Assembly: GCA_963803265.1 (NCBI GenBank)
Contig: CAWDLZ010000002.1
Coordinates: 124,001-188,000, forward strand
Origin: CAIKMD01 sp963803265
GTDB taxonomy: Bacteria; Pseudomonadota; Alphaproteobacteria; ATCC43930; CGMCC-115725
Direction of reading: 5' to 3'
Length of the DNA: 64,000 nt
How positions within the stretch are numbered: the stretch's first letter is position 1; the number at the start of each line of letters is the position of its first letter. Positions 16,621 to 26,241 of this stretch are shown here, piece by piece. Both the position numbers and the translations under genes were made by a program. The notes below the pieces were generated by a model that was not told the origin of the DNA, searched no databases, and saw nothing but the letters and a program-made list of their open reading frames with translations.

Positions 16621-17599
16621 GTGCAGAAAGACGTCTGGCGGAACATGATTCGCATCGCGGTCCTCGCCGTGTTCGGCGTTGCGGCCGTGTCGCTTGCCGC
16701 CTCGGCCGAGACGCCGCTCCTGGTGGGCCGGTCGAACTCGATGGCGGATGCGGAGCTCGCGGCGCAAGTCGGCCTCGAGCTAGGGTTCTTCAAAAAGCAC
16801 GGGCTCGACGTTGAGTATGTGGACTTTGCCGGCGGCAGCCGTCTGATCCAGGCGATGACCGCCGGCAGTGTCGGTCTGGGGGTCGGTGCCGCGACCGGCA
16901 TGGCTCTCGTCGCTAAGGGCGCGCCCATCCTCGCCGTCTGCGAAAACACCGCGACGCTTCCCTACTTTGCGGTCGGAGTGCCGTGGGATTCGCCTGTGCA
17001 TAAGCTTTCGGAGCTCAAGGGTAAGAAGATCGCCGTTTCAGAGTCTTGGCTCGCTCACCGATTGGCTGGCGCAGGAGCTCGCCCGCAAAGAAGGATGGTC
17101 CCCCGACGCGATCAGTCGCGTTGCCATTGGCGGCAGCCCTGTTGCTGTCACCGCGGCATTCCGCGCGCATCTGGTCGATGCCTATATCGGGGGCACGATA
17201 GACTTCCAGGAGATGGAGGAAAAAAAGATTGGACGAATACTCGCGCCCGTATCCACTTATATGGGCAAGGTCGCCTCGGGTGCCATTTACGCGTCCGACC
17301 AAATGATGCAGACGGATCCGGCCACGATACGCGCGTTTCTGGAGGCCTGGATTGAGACCACCGCTTATATTAGTAGTCACAAGGCCGAAACCGTAAAAAT
17401 CGAGAGTACCTTCACCGGATATCCGCAGAGCTTGGTGGCGAAGGATTACGACTTTGACCAAGGGATGTTTACGACAGACTGCCGCTTCGATGCGGAGTCA
17501 CTAGACGCGCTGAAGCTTTCGTTCCTCGAACTGAAGCTAGTAAGCACGCCCCCGGACATGTCGCAGCTCTATACGGCCGCGTTTCTGCCTTCACGCTGA
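16621..17599 (+). CDS. NMT1/ThiY-type periplasmic substrate-binding protein, one frameshift
   Basis: This is a periplasmic solute-binding protein of an ABC importer. It opens with a secretion signal (IRIAVLAVFGVAAVSLAASAE) and continues with the NMT1/SsuA-like fold: VGRSNSMADAELAAQVGLELG, FFKKHGLDVEYVDFAGG, MTAGSVGLGVG and LKGKKIAVS. The second half (DWLAQELARKEGWSPDAIS, AHLVDAYIGG) is one frame away because of an extra T at 17046-17047. GTG at 16621 follows GAGGAAG; ATG at 16645 is an alternative. It lies between the two Rieske genes, so an aromatic acid ligand is plausible. No permease or ATPase gene is nearby. Confidence 0.8.
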
Positions 17600-17677
17600 G
17601 ACCGGTTGTCGTCCAGCCGATCGAGCGAGGCATGTCTGACAGCCGCATCGGGTACGAGGTTCTCTTCTGCAGCGCTA

Positions 17678-18847
17678 CTAAGCCGCATCTTTAGCGAGAG
17701 GCTCCGTCGGAATTTGCCAATCAGTGATTGGCCGCCCCTCGAGCAAGGCGGTGATATCGCGGATCCAAAGGCGGCGCAGGAGCACCGGCTTCACATCGGT
17801 GCTGCCGAGCATTTCCTTGTCGCGCCCCTCGATCGGCCCTTGGCCGACCTGCGTGACATAGTCTTCGATCGCAAAGCTCGTATAGGAATCCATATCCTGA
17901 GGAAGATCTTCCAACGCCATCTCGCCGGCGAGGATCTTGTCGGCTAGGTCCCAACGGATATTCACCTGCCCTTCCTGCTCCTCGGCGCGAACCGCGGCGT
18001 AGCGTTTGGCGTCCTCGCCGAACACAGGTGTATTCGTCACGTCGAAGGCGACGAACTTGGCATCATTGATCGGTACGGTCCAAGTCATCTTGACCTCGGC
18101 GATGTTCCGGTCTTCGAAGCCCGCGACGCGCGTCGGTGGCCAGAACTGTCGGGCATTGGGCATGAAGAAGTGTGCCTGGTTCCGGTAGCCGACCGCTTCG
18201 CGATTGAGGGTGCGGTAGCTGACGTAGCCATAGGGCGTTTCCTGAACGCTCTCCTTGCGCATGGTAAGGCTTTGGGTCCGGCCGGTGCGCAGCGCTGTTG
18301 CGCGATGGACCCACGGCACATGGCTGTTGTCGGTATCGAGCCGGTTCCAGAATGTGCAAGGGATCACCTCCGGGGGATCGGTGACGATCACGCCGGGCTG
18401 ATCGAAATCCGGATACTGCCGGAACAGGGGAGCCTCGCCCTCGCCAAGGTAAGCGAAGATGAGACCGACATATTCGCGCGTCGGATACGTTTTCAGCTGC
18501 ACACGCGCGCAAAACGGTCGGTCCTCGTTAGGCTGCTCGTCGCATTGGCCAATACCGTTAAACCGCCAGCCGTGAAAGCGGCAGCGCAGCCCGTCTCCTT
18601 CGACCCAGCCGAGCGACATTAACGCACCGCGATGCGGACAGCGTGCGCCCGTAACATGCGGCGTTCCGTCCTCGCCACGATAAATCGTGAACTTCTCGCC
18701 CAGAAACTCGATCGGTTTGGCTTGCTTCGGCCGCAAATCCTGCGCCCGCATCACCGGATGCCAGAACAAGCGCAGGTAACGCCCGCCCGGCGTCCCGGGA
18801 CCTACGGCTTCGAGATCGGCATATTGCAGAGGTCGATCGAGCGCCAT
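17678..18847 (-). CDS. Rieske aromatic ring-hydroxylating oxygenase, alpha subunit (copy 2)
   Basis: This 389-residue paralogue of the gene at 15012-16184 is conserved along its whole length. The Rieske ligands (CPHRG, CRFHGW) and the iron site (NRLDTDNSHVPWVH) are the same. The main differences are around residues 235-250 (copy 1 LFWKRMGMPGFRDRD, copy 2 QFWPPTRVAGFEDRN), a region that lines the substrate pocket in this family, so the two may take different substrates. ATG at 18847 follows GGAGGAAGAGG. It is divergent from the NTF2-like gene. Confidence 0.93.
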   Translation of the reverse strand: MALDRPLQYADLEAVGPGTPGGRYLRLFWHPVMRAQDLRPKQAKPIEFLGEKFTIYRGEDGTPHVTGARCPHRGALMSLGWVEGDGLRCRFHGWRFNGIGQCDEQPNEDRPFCARVQLKTYPTREYVGLIFAYLGEGEAPLFRQYPDFDQPGVIVTDPPEVIPCTFWNRLDTDNSHVPWVHRATALRTGRTQSLTMRKESVQETPYGYVSYRTLNREAVGYRNQAHFFMPNARQFWPPTRVAGFEDRNIAEVKMTWTVPINDAKFVAFDVTNTPVFGEDAKRYAAVRAEEQEGQVNIRWDLADKILAGEMALEDLPQDMDSYTSFAIEDYVTQVGQGPIEGRDKEMLGSTDVKPVLLRRLWIRDITALLEGRPITDWQIPTEPLAKDAA

Positions 18848-19013
18848 CCTCTTCCTCCTGATGCTGACTTTCCTCGAATTATAGTGTCGAATGGCGGTCG
18901 CGGCAAAACTTTCCGGCGCTCGAATCTGGACATCGGAAGCTTCCGCGCCATGATTGCCTAAGGCGAAACACCCGCTTCGGGCACAAACGGGCAGTGCGGC
19001 CAAGGAGGAGTTG

Positions 19014-19448
19014 ATGGACGCGAGCGAGAGACTGAAGATCGAGCAAGAGTGTCGCGATCTAGTGACGAAGCTCAATCACTATAACGATCACCGCCGCGCC
19101 GAGGATGCGGTCACGCTCTTTGCGGATGATGGATGCTGGATCCGCCGCGGTCGACCGGTCCGCGGCACCACCGAGCTATTGGCGTCTTTCAAGCGCGGCG
19201 GCACCCAGGTCAATCGCCATATCGGAACGGGGACGCTCATCACGGTTCAAGACGAGAACCATGCCGAAGGCGTGACCTACTACATGGCGCTACACCATGA
19301 TCCGGGCACGCCCAATCCGACGCTGCCGCTTCCCTTCGAGCCGCCGACCACCATGGGCGAATGGCACGACAAATTCGTCCGCACGCCGCAGGGCTGGCGC
19401 TTCGCCGAGCGAGAAACGTTGCGCGTCTTCGCGGGCGGCTCCGAGTAA
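19014..19448 (+). CDS. NTF2-like (SnoaL-type) protein
   Basis: The 144-residue protein has the SnoaL/NTF2 cone fold pattern: an N-terminal helix (IEQECRDLVTKLNHYNDHRRAE), LFADDGCWIRRGRPVRG, later strands with HIGTGTLITV, and a final WRFAERETLRVF. This fold is used by ring-hydroxylase beta subunits, scytalone dehydratase and polyketide cyclases. Its position 166 bases from Rieske copy 2, on the opposite strand, makes a supporting role in aromatic turnover plausible. ATG at 19014 is preceded by AAGGAGGAG. The activity cannot be assigned. Confidence 0.78.
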   Translation: MDASERLKIEQECRDLVTKLNHYNDHRRAEDAVTLFADDGCWIRRGRPVRGTTELLASFKRGGTQVNRHIGTGTLITVQDENHAEGVTYYMALHHDPGTPNPTLPLPFEPPTTMGEWHDKFVRTPQGWRFAERETLRVFAGGSE

Positions 19449-19476
19449 GAGGCGCGGCGGCGCGGCTCGAGTAGCG

Positions 19477-20272
19477 TTATCGCCGCATCCGCACGCGGCC
19501 GGTCGAGCGGCCGTCCGGCGTCCGGCCGATGAAGCCTTGGAGGAAATCGAGGTCGATAATGACCGCGCCACCCTTCATGTCGAGATCGTGGTTGCGCTCG
19601 TTCTCGGGCGAGTTGTCGTAGATTTTCTGCCGCTCCTTGGGATCGGTCGTGATGCGGGCGCGGCCTTGAAAATGGAACATGCCGCCGCCCGCAGCATTGT
19701 CGCGATACATCAGCGCGACTTTCGGGTTCTTCGCAATGGCGTCGGTCAAGCCGCCATCGGCCTTGCGAAGCCAGATCGCGAGCTGATCGTCACTATGGGC
19801 GTGGGTCGAACCGCGAAAGCTCAATGACGGCTGCTCGGTTTCGTCGACATAGGCGAGGATCATCGGCGACTTATTCGCCGTCGCGCCGTTAATAACCGCC
19901 TTCATTTCCGGCGAGAGCTTGATGCCCATTTGCTCGACCGCCGGCCGCCCTAACGCCTGATCCTGTAAGAGCGCGATGCGACCGCCCTTGAAGTGACAGC
20001 GCAAGGTCGAGCCGACTGCGCCTGGCTCCGGAACCGCGAGCACTTCAATGACGTCGCCATCGACCTTGGGCTCGGACCAGTCGCCTTTTTGGTAGAAGGT
20101 GAAAGCGGTCGGCCCTGCCAAGTATTTCATGGCGGCGTCTCGACCCGTCACCGTGCCTCGCGACGATGTATAGGTCAGATCCCTCGGTCAAGAGGTCGAT
20201 ACGCGGCGGAACTTTCGAGTTGCTCCGCAGCGAGCCAAGAAATTCCGTGATGATTGCGATTTTGTCCGTCAT
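19477..20272 (-). CDS. PPOX-like split-barrel protein, one frameshift
   Basis: The C-terminal part carries pyridoxamine-5'-phosphate-oxidase-type features: KSPMILAYVDETEQPSLSFRG, LAIWLRKADGGLTDAI, KVALMYRDNAAGG and FHFQGRARI. These split barrels bind FMN, F420 or haem. The N-terminal part (TDKIAIITEFLGSLRSNSK) is in another frame; an extra G on the minus strand (CCC at 20181-20183) separates them near residue 31. From the internal GTG at 20151 a long piece is open by itself, so that start is possible. The residues between the two parts (TYTSSRGTVTGRDAA) read through well after correction. The substrate is unknown. Confidence 0.7.
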
Positions 20273-20392
20273 GTCAGACCATCCTTCTTCCCATCCGCTG
20301 GCGCCATTTTCGGCGTCTTGTTTGCGGATCGCAAGCCCTCGAAGAGGCGTGACGCAATGCTCCGTCTACGGGACCCGCGGCGAGGTTTGCGC

Positions 20393-21469
20393 TTATGCCG
20401 TAAGCCGCGGCTCTCGGTGACGCAGCTTCGGCATGACCTCGGTGGCGAAGAGGCGGAGCGAGCGTTGTGCCTGATCGAAGCGAATGCCTCCGAAGAAGAA
20501 TGTGCAATCGCACTGGGTGAAGCCCATCGCATCCTGCGCACGCGACAGCACATCGACGCATTCGTCGGGCGTGCACGCGATTTGGCGCAGCTCTGCGATC
20601 ATGCGTTCGGTATCCAAAAGCTCTTCCATCGCCTTCCGGCGGCTTTCGGCGATGAGGCCGCTGGCCGTCCGTCCCACACGCTCGTTGGTGTGCGTGGTCG
20701 CCTCGATGTAGCGGCGCCAAGCATTGCGGGCGATCTCGCGCGCCTCTTGCTTGCTCTCGGCCAGAACGCAGTGATAGTGCGCGGCCAGACTCCATTTGCC
20801 TTTGGGATGGCCCGCTTTGTCCCAAGCCTCGCGATAGATGCGGTTGAGGCCAACGAGGTTTTGCACGCTGTGATATGCAACCGTCAGGACGTTGAAGCCC
20901 TTTTCGCCGGCCCAGGCGAAGCTCGAGGGCGTGCGGGTGCAGGATACCCAGATCGGGGGATGCGGCTGCTGCTCGGGCTTGGGCCACACTTCCAGATTTT
21001 CGTATTGGTAGAACCGGCCCGTATGGTTGAAGGGCTCACCGCTCCAGGCCTTTAAGATAACGTCGAGCTGCTCTCGCATGCGCTCGTTGCTGTCCTCGCG
21101 CGGCACATGCAATCGTTCGTAATCGAACTCGACGAAGCCGCGGCCGATGCCGAACTCGACCCGCCCGTTCGACATCAAATCGACCATGGCGAGCTGTTCG
21201 GCGATCTCGATCGGGCTATGGAGCGGCAGCACGACGATCGAGGTGCCGAGCCGCACGCGCTGGGTACGCTGCGAGAGAGCCGCGAGAATGGTCGGCGGCG
21301 ACGGGATGATGCCGCCATACGCATCGAAATGATGCTCGTTCGCCCAAAGCGAATCGAAACCGAGCGCCTCGCTTTCGCTCAAGAGCTCGAGCCAGCGGCG
21401 CATCAACAACCCGACACTGCCGTTGACGTCCGAAAAAAAGGTCGGCAAGCAGAAATGCCCGAACTTCAT
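20393..21469 (-). CDS. LLM-class flavin-dependent oxidoreductase
   Basis: The 358-residue protein is an intact luciferase-like monooxygenase. It has MKFGHFCLPTFFSD, the SEALGFDSLWANEHHF segment, LSQRTQRVRLGTSIVVLPLHS, the hallmark LMSNGRVEFGIGRGF, and HPPIWVSCTRTPSSF for the phosphate site. Such enzymes use FMNH2 and oxygen to hydroxylate or cleave their substrates. ATG at 21469 follows GGAGGAGCG. It is divergent from the gentisate dioxygenase-like gene, with 192 bases between that should contain both promoters. It is not closely similar to the LLM gene at 13208-14342. Confidence 0.92.
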   Translation of the reverse strand: MKFGHFCLPTFFSDVNGSVGLLMRRWLELLSESEALGFDSLWANEHHFDAYGGIIPSPPTILAALSQRTQRVRLGTSIVVLPLHSPIEIAEQLAMVDLMSNGRVEFGIGRGFVEFDYERLHVPREDSNERMREQLDVILKAWSGEPFNHTGRFYQYENLEVWPKPEQQPHPPIWVSCTRTPSSFAWAGEKGFNVLTVAYHSVQNLVGLNRIYREAWDKAGHPKGKWSLAAHYHCVLAESKQEAREIARNAWRRYIEATTHTNERVGRTASGLIAESRRKAMEELLDTERMIAELRQIACTPDECVDVLSRAQDAMGFTQCDCTFFFGGIRFDQAQRSLRLFATEVMPKLRHREPRLTA

Positions 21470-21661
21470 GGCTACGCTCCTCCAACTCCCCCGACGTGAA
21501 TGACGTTCTACCCGCTTCCGGGTACAAGAGGAATGAACTTGCTCGCATCAGCGGTATCGCACCGGGTGCAGGGCTTTGCGGTTGAGATGAGCAGCGTTCT
21601 CCTACCCTTGCCTTGACCTCCCCGCCGCAAACGTCGAAGCTCTGCCGGCGAGGAGGACCAA

Positions 21662-22681
21662 ATGCCAGAAATCATTCCACTTTCTTCCGCCGAGACCGCC
21701 GAATTTCGCGCCGCGCTCGCGGCCGCCAACATGGCCGCCTTTTGGGAAAATGTGGAGCGGGTGGAACGCCCGCACGGGCCAGAGCCGGCGCAGCTCTGGC
21801 GCTGGGAACAGATGGAGCCGCTCGTCACCGCAGCGGTGCGCGCGACCACTATCGAGAACGCCGACCGCAGGGTGCTCTCACTGCGTAAGTCCGCGACCAA
21901 CGCGCCGGCGCATAGCCTCACTACCAATCTGGTGGCGGCGCTGCAGATCCTCTTGCCCGGCGAGCACGCGCCGCCACATCGCCACACGATGGGCGCGCTG
22001 CGATTCGTGATGGAAGGTGATGGCGCCGACACGGTGGTCGACGGCAAGGCCTGCCCGATGGAGCCAGGCGACATGATCATCACCCCTGGCTGGACCTGGC
22101 ATGAGCATGTCCACCACGGCACCAAGCGCATGGTCTGGTTCGACGGGCTCGATGTGCCACTTCATGTGCATCTCGGGGATGTTCGCTTCGAGCCCGGCCC
22201 GAAGCACGACGTGCCGCCGCAATTGCCGGACGCGGCGTTCCTGGCAGCGGGGCTGGTGCCGCAAAATGTCGGCCGAACCCAAAGCTTCTCACCGCTCTTT
22301 CGCTATCCCTGGACAACCGCAAAGGCGGCGTTAGCCGCGACGCCCAAGGCAAAGGACGGCTCGCGCACGCTTCGCTACACAAATCCGCTCACCGGCGGGC
22401 CGGCGATGGATTTGATCGACTGCTTCCTTGTGGGCCTGGAGCCGGGACAAGCCACGGCCACGACACGCTCCTCGGCGAGCGCAATCGCGGTCGTCGCGGA
22501 AGGCAGCGGCACCAGCACCATCGGCGATAAGAAGTATGCCTGGGCGAAGAACAGCATCTTCACCATCCCGCTCGGCAACTGGACCAGCCATCAGGCCGAC
22601 GAGCCGTCAACCCTCTTCCTCATGACCGACCGCGACGTACTGGCACGCTTGGGCTTGCTGCGCGACGAGGTCCGGCCATGA
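21662..22681 (+). CDS. Gentisate 1,2-dioxygenase-like bicupin
   Basis: Gentisate dioxygenase opens the ring of 2,5-dihydroxybenzoate to give maleylpyruvate, using Fe(II). The 339-residue protein has two cupin domains. The first carries the metal motif PGEHAPPHRHTMGALRFVMEG (His near 101-105), DTVVDGKACPMEPGDMIITP and WTWHEHVHHG. The second cupin (GLEPGQATATTRSSASAI) lacks the His ligands, as in known gentisate dioxygenases. It overlaps the fumarylacetoacetate hydrolase-like gene by ATGA, and that enzyme class performs the last step of the pathway (fumarylpyruvate hydrolysis). 1-Hydroxy-2-naphthoate or salicylate dioxygenase are alternatives within the family. Confidence 0.88.
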   Translation: MPEIIPLSSAETAEFRAALAAANMAAFWENVERVERPHGPEPAQLWRWEQMEPLVTAAVRATTIENADRRVLSLRKSATNAPAHSLTTNLVAALQILLPGEHAPPHRHTMGALRFVMEGDGADTVVDGKACPMEPGDMIITPGWTWHEHVHHGTKRMVWFDGLDVPLHVHLGDVRFEPGPKHDVPPQLPDAAFLAAGLVPQNVGRTQSFSPLFRYPWTTAKAALAATPKAKDGSRTLRYTNPLTGGPAMDLIDCFLVGLEPGQATATTRSSASAIAVVAEGSGTSTIGDKKYAWAKNSIFTIPLGNWTSHQADEPSTLFLMTDRDVLARLGLLRDEVRP

Positions 22682-23006
22682 TCTCGCCGTTCAAAGCTCG
22701 CCACGCTTTCGAGCGGTGGCAGCCCGCCCTATGTCGCGTTGGTGTTAGGCGAGCAAGCTTTGGGACTTGACTTCGCACTCCAACGATGGGGCCGCACCGG
22801 CGCCAAGCGCTGGCAACTACAAGTCTCCAGCATGCTGGACCTTCTGAACGACGGGGAGTCCAACTTCGACGTGCTACAAAGCTTCGTAGATTTCGTCTCG
22901 CGCGAAGGGCTCGACAGCGAGGTCTCGCGGGGCGCGATCACACCGGTGTCGCAGCTGCGCTGCCTCGCGCCGGTGGCCGCGGCGATCTTCCCGCCGGCGC
23001 GCGCCC
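22678..23006 (+). pseudogene. Fumarylacetoacetate hydrolase-family gene, N-terminal fragment
   Basis: The translation MISPFKLATLSSGGSPPYVAL, then GLDFALQRWG, SSMLDLLNDGES and GAITPVSQLRCLAPV, is the N-terminal domain of FAH-type hydrolases such as fumarylpyruvate hydrolase. The start ATG overlaps the dioxygenase stop (ATGA at 22678-22681). One extra A in the run at 22693-22695 shifts the frame. The gene stops at about 23006, where sequence of the recombinase module begins on the other strand, so the catalytic domain is missing. The truncation looks like the insertion boundary of that module. The rest of the gene was not found in this window. Confidence 0.65.
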
Positions 23007-23413
23007 CTATTCAATGGCGAGAAGGCGATGGTGCTGCGCAAGCCAATTTATGGAGAACGGCTCCATCAGCAGCGCCAGCGTAATCTCCGCTGGTTGCCGC
23101 CCATCCAAAATCGCCTCAACGATCTCCGGCGCGAGCAGCGTCAGCCGAAGGATGCGACAGAGATAGGAGGTGTTGACGTTTTCGGCGTTTGCCAACTCGA
23201 CAATCGATCCAAATTCGCCGCTTTCCAACAGCCGCTTCCATCGATGTGCCCGCGCGAGCGCCCTCACCATCGTATTGTCGATGCGGGAGCGTGGGGGTGC
23301 CCACGTGCCGCCATCCGGTGCGATGATGAGCTTCCGACCGCCGTGCTTGCGTAACTCCATCGGCACGCGAACGGTCAGCGTCTTCCCGTCCTTCGAGAGT
23401 CGGGGCGCTCTCC

Positions 23414-23417
<4 letters not shown>
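23007..23417 (-). CDS. Recombinase-associated phage protein with helix-turn-helix-like region
   Basis: The 136-residue protein starts MRRAPRLSKDGKTLTVRVPM, has a basic strand-rich N-terminus, and near residues 75-105 a helical segment (SIVELANAENVNTSYLCRILRLTLLAPEIVEAIL) that looks like a DNA-binding helix-turn-helix. Proteins of this kind commonly lie directly downstream of large serine recombinases in alphaproteobacterial elements. Its ATG overlaps the recombinase stop by four bases, so the two are translationally coupled. A fragment of a second copy lies at 12091-12191. It may be a directionality or accessory factor, but that is inference. Confidence 0.7.
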
Positions 23418-24775
<1,358 letters not shown>

Positions 24776-25166
24776 CGCGTGCCCGTGATGGCGCGCGCGA
24801 CGGCGGAGAGCGACTTATAGGGCCGGCCCTGGTATTCGAAGCCTTCCTGGCGGACGGTCACGCAATGCTCGACGCCCTGCCATTCCCGGATCAGCCGCGT
24901 GCCGGCGATGGGCCGATCGGCTGCGGCGCGGCGTCGCGCGGCCGGGCCGCTGCCATCGAGCTGCTCGCCCAGCGCTTCGAGACGCTCGACCGTCTGGGGC
25001 TTGAGACCGCCATAGGCCAGCTCCTGGAGGCGGTAGGCCAGGCGGCTTTGAAGGAACCGCCGGTTATAGGGCGGCGGCTCGGCATCGAATAGCTCGCGCC
25101 ATTGGCGCTTCAACTCCGATGTGGGGGTCCTCTCGAGCGCCGCCACGCGGGCCAGGGTCGAGTCGG

Positions 25167-25481
25167 TCATGCGTGTGCCCTACGCCGTTTGATTTTGGGC
25201 GCATGTCCGCTCGCTTGGGCGGGACAGTCGAGTAAATTCTCACGGTCGTGCCCGGAGAAATCGCTGGACTTCCGCGCCCGGAGCCGGATCAGGCCGTCGG
25301 CCAGAATCGCGCAAATTGCCCGGAGCCGCTCGGCCGGGGACAGGAGGCCCGGATCGATCGGATTCGGGATTTGGACGAGGGGCGGGGGTATCGGCTGGGG
25401 CTCGTCGGCACAGCGGCGGTCATGCCGCCGGTCCGGCCGCACGTTGTAGGGGTTAAGGCCGGGCGTGCCGTCAGGCGGCAT
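25167..25481 (-). CDS. Small hypothetical protein of the recombinase operon
   Basis: From ATG at 25481 it encodes 104 residues, with a Pro-rich N-terminal half, then LLSPAERLRAICAILADGLIRLRARK, a helix typical of small phage proteins, and a basic tail. Its stop overlaps the DUF2924 start by four bases. The frame is open upstream to 25697, but that part has no protein-like character. No family is named with confidence; such genes commonly precede DUF2924. Confidence 0.6.
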   Translation of the reverse strand: MPPDGTPGLNPYNVRPDRRHDRRCADEPQPIPPPLVQIPNPIDPGLLSPAERLRAICAILADGLIRLRARKSSDFSGHDRENLLDCPAQASGHAPKIKRRRAHA

Positions 25482-25757
25482 CGCTCGAACCGGGAGAAGA
25501 GGGGGGCTCGGTGCCAATTGGCAGCGCGACGATCTGTTCCTCGGCATGCCGCCCCGGGTTGCGCGGGCTCGGCCGCAGATCTGCGACGCGGCGGCGCTCG
25601 ACGCATCGTGGCATGAAGGCGCCCGCCCCGTTATCGGCCGAGTGTTGCATGTTGCACAACAGAACCAAGGTGTTGCACCAAATTTGAAATTCCGCACTGG
25701 TGCAAAAGCGCGGTGGGAAATCCCCGCGGGCGTTCAGGCCGAGGAAGGACCCGCGGG
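25482..25757. other. Intergenic stretch in the phage-like module
   Basis: No supported gene is seen between the recombinase operon and the DnaA-like gene. It includes an AT-richer part (TGTTGCATGTTGCACAACAG near 25645) with a near-palindrome TGTTGCATGTTGCACAACA that could be an operator. The promoter of the recombinase operon is probably here. Confidence 0.35.
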
Positions 25758-26132
25758 TCATAGGGCTTTCATCCGAGCCAGCAAGCGATCGGTCGCATGA
25801 CGGAAGCGCTCGCTCGCGAGCCTTAGCTGTTCGATCTGGCGCACGCCGTGAAGCACCGTCGTATGATCGCGCCCCTCCAAATCCCGACCGATGGACGGCA
25901 GCGATTGCGAGCCTCCGCGGTGAGCCAGCCACATCGCGATCTGGCGTGGTCTTGCCACGCGGCGGCAAGGATCGCGTGCGGTTATTTCGGCAACGGGCAC
26001 TCGGTAGAAATCAGAGACAATCGTCAGCGCGACCGCGATAGGTGCAGCGCGCCCCGGCACGGCCAATTGTTTCACGTGGGTCAATCCGTCCACAGGCTCA
26101 CCCCTCATAAGTCGAGCCGCGCCAATCGGCAC
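25758..26132 (-). CDS. Stand-alone DnaA domain IV protein
   Basis: The 124-residue protein corresponds to the DNA-binding C-terminal domain of the replication initiator DnaA: VSDFYRVPVAEITARD, RPRQIAMWLAHR, SLPSIGRDLEGRDHTTVLHGVRQIE. The last segment is the DnaA signature that reads the DnaA box. The AAA+ ATPase domains are absent, so it cannot open an origin by itself. Such short forms occur in phages and plasmids of alphaproteobacteria next to primases. It is followed upstream (in its own direction) by the inverted repeats at 26150-26241, which it may bind. A nearly identical copy is at 62990-63364. Confidence 0.88.
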   Translation of the reverse strand: MPIGAARLMRGEPVDGLTHVKQLAVPGRAAPIAVALTIVSDFYRVPVAEITARDPCRRVARPRQIAMWLAHRGGSQSLPSIGRDLEGRDHTTVLHGVRQIEQLRLASERFRHATDRLLARMKAL

Positions 26133-26149
26133 CAGTCGCTGGCCGGCAG

Positions 26150-26241
26150 TGACAGATGGTGACGGATGCCAGGATTATGTTCTTATGCGCGCGTGTGCGC
26201 GCGCGTAACGTACTAATCTGCGGGACTGTCACCATCTGTCA
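26150..26241. promoter_or_regulatory. Inverted repeat flanking an alternating GC/GT tract; possible origin or operator
   Basis: TGACAGATGGTGAC at 26150-26163 and its exact complement GTCACCATCTGTCA at 26228-26241 face each other across 64 bases. Between them is an alternating purine-pyrimidine run (GCGCGCGTGTGCGCGCGCGT, about 26188-26207), which can adopt Z-DNA. The right arm lies inside the last codons of the primase gene. All of this is preserved in the second copy (63382-63473). Position between a DnaA-like protein and a primase suggests a replication origin, but an operator is also possible. Confidence 0.5.

Noticed and set aside
26185..26210. Alternating GC/GT run considered as a CRISPR or tandem-repeat array
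   Set aside because: It is a single short tract without spacer-separated repeats. No CRISPR array or cas gene was seen anywhere in the window.
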